NCBI RefSeq assembly: GCF_036492425.1
Contig: NZ_AP025292.1
Span: 62,001 to 126,000 of the forward strand
DNA: 64,000 nucleotides
From: Persicobacter psychrovividus
Lineage (GTDB): Bacteria; Bacteroidota; Bacteroidia; Cytophagales; Cyclobacteriaceae
Direction of reading: 5' to 3'
Shown here: positions 1 to 8,162 of the stretch, in pieces
Numbering within the stretch: the first letter of the stretch is position 1
Layout of the letters: each line of letters opens with the position of its first letter
Notes under the pieces: generated by a model
The model's input: only the letters and a program-made list of their open reading frames with translations
The model's database searches: none
What the model was told of the DNA's origin: nothing
Position numbers and translations under genes: made by a program

Positions 1-1662
1 AAGTCGGCAACCTTCCGTACTTCTGATGTCGTAGGGCTGGATACCCTTGTGAAGGTCTCCAACAACCTTTATGCTACTTTGGAGAATGATGAGTCAAGAG
101 AGACCTTTAATCTGCCTCCGGTGATCAACACCATGATCGAAAAACAATGGCTGGGGGATAAAACCAAGCAAGGCTTCTACAAAAAGACCAAAGACGAGAA
201 TGGCAACAAAGTGATCTTGACTTTGAACCTGGAAACGCTGGAGTATGAACCAAAGCAGAAGGCCTCTTTCCCTACTCTGGAAATGACCAAGCCTATTGAT
301 GACGTGAAGGAACGTTTCAAGGTATTGCTTTCCGGTAAAGACAAAGCGGGTGAATTTTATCGTGATTCTTTCTATGGTTTGTTCCAATATGTGTCTAACC
401 GTATTCCTGAAATCACCGATGAGCTTTACAAAATAGACGATGCGATCTGTGCTGGTTTTGGCTGGGAAGTAGGTCCATTCAAAACCTGGGAATTGGTGGG
501 GGTGAAAAAGACCGTCGCCAAAATGGAAGAAGCAGGTTACAAGCCTGCCCAATGGGTTTATGAAATGCTGGAGGCCGGTCATGAAACCTTCTTTAAGGCT
601 GAAGGCGGAACCACGACTTTCTATGACATTCCTTCCAAATCCTATAAAGGTGTTCCTGGTACGGAAGAGTACATCATACTGGACAATTTGCGGGAAAGCA
701 ATGTGGTCTGGAAAAATTCAGGCACTACCCTTTTCGATATTGGCGATGGGGTATTGAACCTTGAGTTCCATACCAAAATGAATACCCTTGGTGGGGAAGT
801 GATTGAAGGGATCAATAAGGCGATCAGTCTGGCAGAAGAAAAATACCGCGGTTTGGTGATTGCCAATAACGGGCAGAACTTCTCCGCAGGTGCCAACCTC
901 GCTTTGGTATTTATGAATGCCATTGAACAGGAGTATGATGAGATTGACTTCATGATTGCGGCTTTCCAGAAGACCATGATGCGTGCCCGATATTCTTCGG
1001 TGCCTGTGGTGGTTGCTCCGCATGCCTTGACTTTAGGTGGAGGTTGTGAACTGACCCTGCATGCCGATCACGTTCAGATGGCCGGGGAAACCTACATTGG
1101 ATTGGTGGAAGTCGGTGTTGGGCTGATCCCTGCCGGGGGAGGAACCAAAGAACTGACCATGCGCGCGGCTGATCGTGCCATGAGTGGAGATGTAGAGCTC
1201 AATACTTTACAGGAAACCTTCATGAATATTGCGATGGCTAAAGTGGCCACTTCCGCCTATGAAGCCAAAAATATGGGCATTATTACGGCTAAAGACAGCA
1301 TTACCCTCAATAAAGATCGACAGATAGCCGATGCGAAGGCGGCTGTAATTCGCCTTGCGGATCAAGGATATACACAGGCTGCTGAGCGTACATTTAAGGT
1401 ACAGGGCCGGTCAGGTATGGCCATGTTCTATGCTGGGGTAAACGGTATGCGAATGGGGAATTATATCTCTGATCACGACGTGAAGATTGCCAAGAAAATT
1501 GCCAACGTGATGTGTGGTGGTGACCTCTCGGCACCAACAGTTGTTTCCGAACAGTATTTGCTTGACCTCGAAAGGGAAGCCTTCCTGTCGCTGACAGGCG
1601 AGAAAAAGACCCTTGAGCGTATTCAGGCAATTCTCAATGGTGGCAAACCATTACGCAACTAA
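1..1662 (+). CDS. fadN: 3-hydroxyacyl-CoA dehydrogenase / enoyl-CoA hydratase, FadN-like (5' partial)
   Basis: Bifunctional fatty-acid beta-oxidation enzyme: hydrates trans-2-enoyl-CoA and oxidises the 3-hydroxyacyl-CoA with NAD. The frame is open from base 1, so the NAD-binding N-terminal half lies outside the window; the first residues (TFRTSDVVGLDTL) are typical of the second HCDH domain. The C-terminal half is a crotonase fold with the oxyanion-loop stretch NNGQNFSAGAN and the acidic motif EVGVGLIPAGGG. The dehydrogenase-then-hydratase order matches Bacillus FadN rather than Escherichia FadB. It is followed at 28 nt by the thiolase and then the acyl-CoA dehydrogenase, the same order as the Bacillus fadNAE operon. 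The GTG at 49 is an internal codon, not a start. Confidence 0.93.
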   Translation, partial: KSATFRTSDVVGLDTLVKVSNNLYATLENDESRETFNLPPVINTMIEKQWLGDKTKQGFYKKTKDENGNKVILTLNLETLEYEPKQKASFPTLEMTKPIDDVKERFKVLLSGKDKAGEFYRDSFYGLFQYVSNRIPEITDELYKIDDAICAGFGWEVGPFKTWELVGVKKTVAKMEEAGYKPAQWVYEMLEAGHETFFKAEGGTTTFYDIPSKSYKGVPGTEEYIILDNLRESNVVWKNSGTTLFDIGDGVLNLEFHTKMNTLGGEVIEGINKAISLAEEKYRGLVIANNGQNFSAGANLALVFMNAIEQEYDEIDFMIAAFQKTMMRARYSSVPVVVAPHALTLGGGCELTLHADHVQMAGETYIGLVEVGVGLIPAGGGTKELTMRAADRAMSGDVELNTLQETFMNIAMAKVATSAYEAKNMGIITAKDSITLNKDRQIADAKAAVIRLADQGYTQAAERTFKVQGRSGMAMFYAGVNGMRMGNYISDHDVKIAKKIANVMCGGDLSAPTVVSEQYLLDLEREAFLSLTGEKKTLERIQAILNGGKPLRN

Positions 1663-1690
1663 TCCATTACCAAACGCAAAATTTAGAACC

Positions 1691-2863
1691 ATGAATGCAT
1701 ATATCGTTGCCGGCTATCGTTCGGCAGTAGGAAAAGCAAAAAAGGGCGGTTTTCGATTCACCCGCCCCGATGATATTGCTGCGGATGTGATTAAACATTT
1801 GGTCAGTAAAGTAGAAGGTCTTGATACCAAAAGAGTCGATGATTTGATTGTGGGCTGTGCCATTCCTGAAGCGGAACAAGGCATGCAAATGGGGCGGATG
1901 ATCTCCCTGTTGGCCTTGGGTATTGATGCCCCTGGCTTTATTGTGAACCGTTACTGCGGATCAGGCCTGGAGGCTATTGCCATTGCCAGTGCGAGAATTC
2001 ATGCAGGGCAGGCAGATTGCATTATCGCTGGTGGTGCAGAGTCCATGTCGATGGTACCCATGATGGGTTATAAAACCGCCTTGAATTATAAAATTGCGGA
2101 AGAAACTCCCGATTACTATACTTCCATGGGACTGACGGCCGAGCAGGTAGCCCTGAAGTATGGCATCAGCAGAGCCGAAGCGGATGAGTTTGCTGTGAAA
2201 TCTCACGCCAAAGCAGTGGAGGCGATCAAGCAAGGGAAATTCAAAGATGAGATCGTTCCGGTAACCGTTGAAGAGGTTTATCTGGATGAAAACATGAAAC
2301 GCAAGAGCCGTTCGTTTACGGTGGATACCGATGAAGGCCCTCGCCCTTCGACCGTGGATGGCTTGGGCAAATTACGCCCTGCTTTCGCTATGGGTGGGCA
2401 GGTAACTGCCGGTAACTCTTCCCAAACCTCAGATGGTGCCGCTTTCGTGATGGTCATGTCTGAAGCAATGGTCAAAGAACACAACCTTGAGCCGATTGCC
2501 CGCCTGGTAAGTTATTCGGTGGCAGGTGTTGAGCCTAAACTGATGGGGATCGGCCCCGTGGAGGCCATTCCTAAAGCTTTGAAAGTGGCAGGATTGTCAC
2601 TAAATGATATCGAACAAATAGAATTGAATGAAGCCTTTGCTGCCCAGTCATTAGGGGTGATCAAGGGTGCTGAGCTGAACCCCGACATTGTGAATGTGAA
2701 TGGTGGCGCCATTGCCCTTGGGCACCCGCTGGGATGTACAGGAGCAAAATTATCGGTACAGTTATTCAATGAAATGCGTCGCAGAAATCAAAAATACGGA
2801 ATGGTGACAGCCTGTGTCGGTGGCGGCCAAGGCGTTGCCGGTATTTATGAATTGCTGAAATAA
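1691..2863 (+). CDS. fadA: acetyl-CoA acyltransferase (3-ketoacyl-CoA thiolase)
   Basis: Thiolytic cleavage of 3-ketoacyl-CoA, the last step of beta-oxidation. The 390-residue protein has the usual thiolase landmarks: the nucleophile Cys in NRYCGSGLEA, the His in GHPLGCTGA and the second catalytic Cys in CVGGGQG near the C terminus. The frame is open further upstream to 1613, but the ATG at 1691 gives the standard thiolase N terminus (MNAYIVAGYRSAVGK), so it is chosen. Second gene of a three-gene fad operon. Only 77 nt separate it from the next start, with no terminator visible between them. Confidence 0.96.
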   Translation: MNAYIVAGYRSAVGKAKKGGFRFTRPDDIAADVIKHLVSKVEGLDTKRVDDLIVGCAIPEAEQGMQMGRMISLLALGIDAPGFIVNRYCGSGLEAIAIASARIHAGQADCIIAGGAESMSMVPMMGYKTALNYKIAEETPDYYTSMGLTAEQVALKYGISRAEADEFAVKSHAKAVEAIKQGKFKDEIVPVTVEEVYLDENMKRKSRSFTVDTDEGPRPSTVDGLGKLRPAFAMGGQVTAGNSSQTSDGAAFVMVMSEAMVKEHNLEPIARLVSYSVAGVEPKLMGIGPVEAIPKALKVAGLSLNDIEQIELNEAFAAQSLGVIKGAELNPDIVNVNGGAIALGHPLGCTGAKLSVQLFNEMRRRNQKYGMVTACVGGGQGVAGIYELLK

Positions 2864-2940
2864 TGCTGGTAGGTGGAGGGAATGCCCTGCACCTACCATT
2901 TCAAACCCCTATTGAACAACAAAACAAACTATACCCTACT

Positions 2941-4746
2941 ATGGAAACACTAAACCAAGAAAAGAAAGCGATAAAAGGTGGTGAGTTCTTAATTTCGGAA
3001 ACTCAACCTCAGGATGTTTTTACACCCGAAGAGTGGAATGAAGAGCAAAAGATGATTGCTCAGACCTGTACTGACTTTGTGGACCATGAGGTACATCCGC
3101 ATGTGGAGGCTTTGGATGCAATGTCTGACCCTAACCTGATGCCTTCTTTATTGGATAAATCTGGTGAGCTTGGCCTTTTGGGAACCTCTATTCCTGAGCA
3201 GTATGGTGGCTTCGGAATGGACTTTAACACCTCCATGCTGATTGCCGAAAAGGTGGGTGCGGGCTATTCCTTCGCCGTGGCTTTATCCGCACATACAGGT
3301 ATCGGTACATTGCCGATTTTGTATTATGGCAATGAAGACCAAAAAGCCAAATACCTTCCTAAACTTGCTTCGGGAGAATGGAAAGCCTCTTATTGCCTGA
3401 CAGAGCCAGACTCTGGTTCTGATGCCAATTCAGGAAAAACCAAAGCAGAGCTAACCGCTGATGGCAAGCACTACCTGGTAAACGGACAAAAAATGTGGAT
3501 TACCAATGGGGGGTTTGCAGACATTTTTATTGTCTTTGCCAAAATTGAAGACGATAAAAACCTGACGGCCTTTATCATTGAAAAGGATTTTGGTGGGGTA
3601 ACCATGAATGAAGAAGAAAAGAAGATGGGGATCAAAGGGTCATCCACCCGTCAGATTTTCTTCAACGACTGTAAAGTGCCTGTCGAAAATATGCTTTCAG
3701 ATCGCCAGAATGGTTTTAAAATAGCACTGAACATTCTGAATATTGGTCGGATTAAATTGGCCTCGGCAACGCTTGGTGCATCTAAAGGCGTGATTCAAAA
3801 CGCTCTTGGCTATGCACAGGAACGCAAGCAGTTTGGGAAGTCAATTTCAGAGTTTGGGGCAATTAAGCACAAATTAGGGGAAATGATGGCAAGAATTTAT
3901 GCTTCGGAGGCGGCGACTTACCGCGCAGGGCAAAATATTGACGATGCTTATGATGCACTGATCGCCAACGGAATGTCTGAAGCGGAAGCCAAGCTGAAAG
4001 CCGTGGAGGAATTTGCAATCGAGTGTGCGATGCTGAAAGTACATGGATCGGAAACCCTGGATTATGTAGTGGATGAGGGCGTACAGATTTACGGAGGTAT
4101 GGGCTACTCGGCAGATGCCCCAATGGAGCGAGCTTACCGTGATTCCCGTATTAATCGGATTTTCGAGGGAACGAACGAGATTAACCGTATGCTGACCATC
4201 GACATGTTGCTGAAAAGAGCCATGAAAGGGGAGCTCGATTTAATGTCGCCAGCAATGGCAGTGGCCAAAGAGCTGACCTCAATTCCTGATTTTGGAGGAG
4301 ATGACGATGAGCGTATTTTGGCAGGAGAGCATAAGTTGCTGAAAAATTTGAAGAAAGCAGGCTTGATGATCGCTGGTGCGGCAGTTCAAAAACTGATGGC
4401 TACACTCAAAGATGAGCAGGAAATTTTGATGAATCTCGCCGATATGCTGATTCAGGTGTATGCTTTGGAATCAGCGGTATTGCGTACCGAGAAAATTATT
4501 GCCGCTCAGGGAGAAGAAGCCGCAAAGGTGCATATCGAGATGGTGAAAATCTATGCGCAGTTTGCCGTAGATCAGGCGACATCAGCAGGGAAACAAGCGA
4601 TTTATGCTTTTGCGGAAGGCGATGAGATGCGCATGATGCTCATGGGCTTGAAGCGATTCACAAAAATTCAACCACATAATTTAAGAGATGCGAGACGATT
4701 CGTAGCGGATTATTGCTTAGATAAAGGACAATATCCTTTCGGCTAA
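2941..4746 (+). CDS. fadE: acyl-CoA dehydrogenase, FadE-like
   Basis: FAD-dependent dehydrogenase that introduces the 2,3 double bond in acyl-CoA, the first step of beta-oxidation. 601 residues, the size of the Bacillus FadE class (about 590) and longer than short-chain acyl-CoA dehydrogenases because of a C-terminal extension. Visible family motifs are the flavin/substrate stretch YCLTEPDSGSDA and, near residue 400, the glycine-rich YGGMGYS followed by the conserved RIFEGTNEINR. The open frame starts at 2863, directly after fadA, but ATG 2941 (METLNQEKKAIKGGEF) starts the recognisable protein. An intrinsic terminator follows, closing the operon. Confidence 0.95.
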   Translation: METLNQEKKAIKGGEFLISETQPQDVFTPEEWNEEQKMIAQTCTDFVDHEVHPHVEALDAMSDPNLMPSLLDKSGELGLLGTSIPEQYGGFGMDFNTSMLIAEKVGAGYSFAVALSAHTGIGTLPILYYGNEDQKAKYLPKLASGEWKASYCLTEPDSGSDANSGKTKAELTADGKHYLVNGQKMWITNGGFADIFIVFAKIEDDKNLTAFIIEKDFGGVTMNEEEKKMGIKGSSTRQIFFNDCKVPVENMLSDRQNGFKIALNILNIGRIKLASATLGASKGVIQNALGYAQERKQFGKSISEFGAIKHKLGEMMARIYASEAATYRAGQNIDDAYDALIANGMSEAEAKLKAVEEFAIECAMLKVHGSETLDYVVDEGVQIYGGMGYSADAPMERAYRDSRINRIFEGTNEINRMLTIDMLLKRAMKGELDLMSPAMAVAKELTSIPDFGGDDDERILAGEHKLLKNLKKAGLMIAGAAVQKLMATLKDEQEILMNLADMLIQVYALESAVLRTEKIIAAQGEEAAKVHIEMVKIYAQFAVDQATSAGKQAIYAFAEGDEMRMMLMGLKRFTKIQPHNLRDARRFVADYCLDKGQYPFG

Positions 4747-4786
4747 TGCATTAGTCCAATGGTGTAATTCTATTGTTTTTTATTCG

Positions 4787-4816
4787 AAACCGACCACATT
4801 TGGTCGGTTTTTTTAT
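4787..4816 (+). terminator. intrinsic terminator of the fad operon
   Basis: A 9-bp stem (AACCGACCA / TGGTCGGTT) with a 4-nt loop is followed by a T-rich tract, 40 nt after the fadE stop. Confidence 0.85.
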
Positions 4817-4898
4817 TTTAAATTACATTCATAAGTCCCACCTTTGAGATAGGAAGAATCATTTTTCCGTTCACCCATTAAAAATAACCACACAACTT

Positions 4899-5063
4899 AT
4901 GAAAGTATTGAAGCAGCTATTTTACTGGTTTTCAGCATTCATGCTGATCCTGAGCTTGTCAGGTTTGTCGTCTTGTGCACAACAGAAGTATAAATCTTAT
5001 GGCAAGACCAAAACAATTAAAGAACGCGGGAAAGGGAATACAAAATATAAGACGATCTATTAA
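4899..5063 (+). CDS. small predicted lipoprotein, 54 aa
   Basis: Not recognised. The 54-residue frame starts with Lys-bearing MKVLKQLFYW, a hydrophobic run, and a lipobox LSSC at residues 23-26, so it should be processed by signal peptidase II and anchored through Cys26. The mature part is short, polar and very basic (many Lys, Tyr and Thr). It sits alone between the fad terminator and the next gene. Similar basic mini-lipoproteins are common in Bacteroidota, but no function can be assigned. Confidence 0.6.
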   Translation: MKVLKQLFYWFSAFMLILSLSGLSSCAQQKYKSYGKTKTIKERGKGNTKYKTIY

Positions 5064-5182
5064 TGATTGTGATTTAAGGCTGATCTCATCTTAATTTCAT
5101 TTGTGCGTTTGTTTTTCCTTTCTAAAAGTGATAATTTTCGACGCATCACTTTTTTGTATGTTAAGTCGAAAGATTAGGATAG

Positions 5183-5551
5183 ATGATATCAGAGAAAATA
5201 GAAACTCAAAGCCAAATGGGGCAAGAGCAAAAATCAGGTTGGTTGGAGAAGTTGGCTCAAAGATGGGAACTCAACAGTACTAAGCAAGTGTTGTTGGTGC
5301 TGTTGGTCTTTTCACTGACGGGCTCCACGGTAGCCTATATGCGAAAAGGGATTTTCGCCCTTTTTGGTTATGATGATGCCACTCCTTTCTGGCTGAAAGT
5401 CATCACTTACATTGCATTGGTTTTCCCAAGCTATCAAATCTTGATTTTGGTTTATGGCTGGATTTTTGGCCAGTTTGATTTCTTCTGGAAGAAGGAGAAG
5501 AAAATGCTTCAGCGCATGAGGCTGATGAAAAAAGATACAGATAAAAAATAG
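5183..5551 (+). CDS. DUF6787-like small membrane protein
   Basis: A 122-residue protein with a polar N terminus, two hydrophobic helices (about residues 34-54 and 70-100) and a basic C-terminal tail rich in Lys and Arg. The middle (LTGSTVAYMRKGIFALFGYDD and the following FPSYQILILVYGWIFGQF) matches my memory of a Bacteroidota-specific membrane family listed as DUF6787; the function is unknown. ATG 5183 is the first start in frame; ATG 5216 is an alternative. It converges with the kinase gene on a shared terminator hairpin. Confidence 0.8.
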   Translation: MISEKIETQSQMGQEQKSGWLEKLAQRWELNSTKQVLLVLLVFSLTGSTVAYMRKGIFALFGYDDATPFWLKVITYIALVFPSYQILILVYGWIFGQFDFFWKKEKKMLQRMRLMKKDTDKK

Positions 5552-5557
5552 GCATAC

Positions 5558-5593
5558 AAAAAAGGCGAATCTTTTCAGGATTCGCCTTTTTTA
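5558..5593. terminator. bidirectional intrinsic terminator between convergent genes
   Basis: Stem AAAGGCGAATC / GATTCGCCTTT with a 7-nt loop, flanked by A-rich and T-rich tracts, placed between the stop codons of the DUF6787-like gene and the kinase gene. It can work in both directions. Confidence 0.85.
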
Positions 5594-7912
5594 TTATACG
5601 TCGTAAGCGTCAAATTTTTTCCACCATTCCTTCCGCTTTGCTTCCGTCCAGTGGTAGCGCTCTTGCAGCCGCTCAATGGTCATCAGTACTTCATTGATGT
5701 CTGCAGGCCGGTCGTTGATATCATAGGCCATACAGGAGAACAGGAAGTCGATCAGTTCCGAAGGTAAATCCTGCATTTGATACGCGTCGATATTGATCAT
5801 ATCTTTCGTCAGTGGCTTACCCCCCAGATTACTTTGGGAGAGCATATCGATCAACAGTTTTTTACCCAAAAGGAAAAAGCCAATAGCGCCAAGGGAGTAA
5901 ATATCCACCCGATGGTCTGCCAGCTTGGGATTGCTCATACGCTCTGGCGCAAGATACGAAGGCGTACCAGCAACCTGATTCATTTGCGTGATTTCCTCTT
6001 CATCGTGCATATCCTTCACCAGACCGAAATCAAGTACCTTGATGTAATCAGGCTCTCCGCCAATCTTGCAAAGCATGATGTTTTGCGGCTTAATGTCGCG
6101 ATGAACCAAACCCATCTGATGCGCTTCTTTCAGTGATTTTGAAACCTGCATCAGGATGTGCAACACGCGCTCGATAGGTTGTTCCCCATGCAATTTGACA
6201 AGCTCTTGCAGTGAAATACCATCAAGAAACTCCATGGCATAATAAAAACGACCATCTTTGGTGTAATTGTAATCGTAAATTCTGATCGTGTTCGGGTGTG
6301 AAAGTCGGGCGACCATCTGCACCTCCCGTTCGAAGCGTTGCAGGTGTTCCGACTCTATAAGCTCTTTTCTCAGGACTTTAATTGCCGTTGGTCGTCTTAA
6401 GAAGGCATGTTCTGCCAAATAAACTTCCCCAAAGCCTCCTTCGCCAATTTTTTTCTTGATCATATAATGCCCCATTCGGTTGGCCTTACTGACTTTTTTC
6501 TTCAGCAATGAGATATTCACATTACTGTTGAACAACAAAATGGAAAGAATGATGATCACAAAGAACATCGGGAAATACACAATTCGGATATAGCGGATAG
6601 GCGCAAAAACCTCATCAGCCTCTACTTCTGTCGCCACCCCAAAATTATACTCAGGAAGCCAATACCACGCCCCGACCATTTCCTTGCCTGCATAATTGCG
6701 GTAAGGTTCCATCACTGTCCCATAGTTGAGGCTATCAGAGGTGGTGCCCTTTGCTTCCAGGGCCCGCTGGACAATCCTGACGTAGTTGGAACTTTCCTCA
6801 GGGTCACGCATGGCCTGAATGCTATTGTGGTGAATGGTGTCCGAACTGGCGGTAATCAAACCTACCTGATCGAGTTCTGTGAGGGTCTTGGAAATTAAGC
6901 GGCCTTCATGGTCGAAAGCGTAAGACTCCCCCCCTTTTCCCTCAAGTGCAATATTGAAAAGCTTCGAGAACTGATGCTGCGGATTTGCGGCCACAGCAAC
7001 CCCACCAATAATGCGGCGCTGCTCGTCATATATTGGTGCGCAGAAGTAACAGTAAGTATTGTAATTATCGATCAGGATGTGCTTCTTCTGTTCCTGAAAT
7101 GGGGGAAGAAACACAGAACGGCCTTCACGAAGATCCGACAGGATGCCCATCAAATCTTTTGAGATGTAAGTGCCTACGATATAATGATTCAGCGTAGAGT
7201 CTGCCTCAATTTCAGTGGCGCTGTCTACTGCGTTATTATGAAATGCCACAACAGCACCCGATAAATCAATAATTGCAATCAGCGAAGCATTCCCCTGCTC
7301 CTTGATTTTATCGAGGAGCGTATCGAAACGTTTGTGCGCATCTACTTTGAAAGTGCGATCAATGAATGGCTTTTGAGCGGAAGCCTGTAAAATCTCTACG
7401 GCAGTCTGGTGAAGCTCTGTGCTGTCAGACACCTCGCGGGAAACTTCCGTGAGCTGATTACCCACCCATGTTTTCAGCAGTTTATGTTGTGCAATAAGAA
7501 TGGATTCGAGTTCCTTGCGCTGCTGATTGATGATCTCTCGGCGAACACCTGAACGGAACAGGTTACCACATAATGAAATCAGCAATAAACAGGACGCCAA
7601 AGCCAGTGCCCGAACCCTTTTTGGGACCAGCAGTTGGTTGCGCCATTGCTCAAGAACAGAAATTTTCTTTTTGGAAGTAAACTGGGTGTCAGCGCCAACA
7701 CGCTGAATAATACTTTTGGTTTTATTGGCAGTGGTTGTACCTGACTTGGTGATCGGGCTTTCCTCAACAAAATTCAGCAAAGACATAACCTCTTTACGCA
7801 CCGACTCATCTCCCTCTGACAAGAGATCAATCTTTGCCTGAGCAAGCTCTGGAGGTAGATCCATCACCTGAGCAATGATATCACTGACTTTTTGGTGTTT
7901 ATCCTGATGCAT
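5594..7912 (-). CDS. membrane Ser/Thr protein kinase with extracytoplasmic sensor domain
   Basis: Transmembrane eukaryote-like kinase of 772 residues. Order: a ~110-residue cytosolic N-terminal segment; TM helix near residues 115-135; a large periplasmic region (about 140-440) whose arrangement resembles a double Cache sensor; a second TM near 445-465; and a full kinase domain from about 485. Kinase motifs are intact: the glycine loop IGEGGFGEVY followed by the AIKVL lysine, the catalytic loop HRDIKPQN near 600, and DFG near 627. It probably phosphorylates cytosolic targets in response to an external ligand. No phosphatase or FHA partner is next to it. The Cache assignment is inferred from layout, the kinase call from motifs. 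Confidence 0.9.
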   Translation of the reverse strand: MHQDKHQKVSDIIAQVMDLPPELAQAKIDLLSEGDESVRKEVMSLLNFVEESPITKSGTTTANKTKSIIQRVGADTQFTSKKKISVLEQWRNQLLVPKRVRALALASCLLLISLCGNLFRSGVRREIINQQRKELESILIAQHKLLKTWVGNQLTEVSREVSDSTELHQTAVEILQASAQKPFIDRTFKVDAHKRFDTLLDKIKEQGNASLIAIIDLSGAVVAFHNNAVDSATEIEADSTLNHYIVGTYISKDLMGILSDLREGRSVFLPPFQEQKKHILIDNYNTYCYFCAPIYDEQRRIIGGVAVAANPQHQFSKLFNIALEGKGGESYAFDHEGRLISKTLTELDQVGLITASSDTIHHNSIQAMRDPEESSNYVRIVQRALEAKGTTSDSLNYGTVMEPYRNYAGKEMVGAWYWLPEYNFGVATEVEADEVFAPIRYIRIVYFPMFFVIIILSILLFNSNVNISLLKKKVSKANRMGHYMIKKKIGEGGFGEVYLAEHAFLRRPTAIKVLRKELIESEHLQRFEREVQMVARLSHPNTIRIYDYNYTKDGRFYYAMEFLDGISLQELVKLHGEQPIERVLHILMQVSKSLKEAHQMGLVHRDIKPQNIMLCKIGGEPDYIKVLDFGLVKDMHDEEEITQMNQVAGTPSYLAPERMSNPKLADHRVDIYSLGAIGFFLLGKKLLIDMLSQSNLGGKPLTKDMINIDAYQMQDLPSELIDFLFSCMAYDINDRPADINEVLMTIERLQERYHWTEAKRKEWWKKFDAYDV

Positions 7913-8107
7913 TGAGTCTGAAATTGAAAATCGTTGGTTAAGTACTATGACTTACTAAAATAGAAATAACAAAAATCAAGCCGTATATGAAATGATAATT
8001 GATGTTTTAAGTGTAAAAAATAATACCGAAAATATTCGAAGCCGTTACAGGCTATTTCAAGTAGATTATTGGAGGGAAAGTTAATCAAATGATTTAAGAT
8101 TTTTAAT

Positions 8108-8145
8108 AAAAAAAAGCCGTTTTCGATAAGAAAACGGCTTTTTAA
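8108..8145 (-). terminator. intrinsic terminator of the ribonucleotide reductase gene
   Basis: Stem AAGCCGTTTTC / GAAAACGGCTT with a 6-nt loop; on the minus strand it is followed by a run of T. It lies 18 nt after the nrdJ stop. Confidence 0.85.
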
Positions 8146-8162
8146 CATATTTTGGGATAGTA

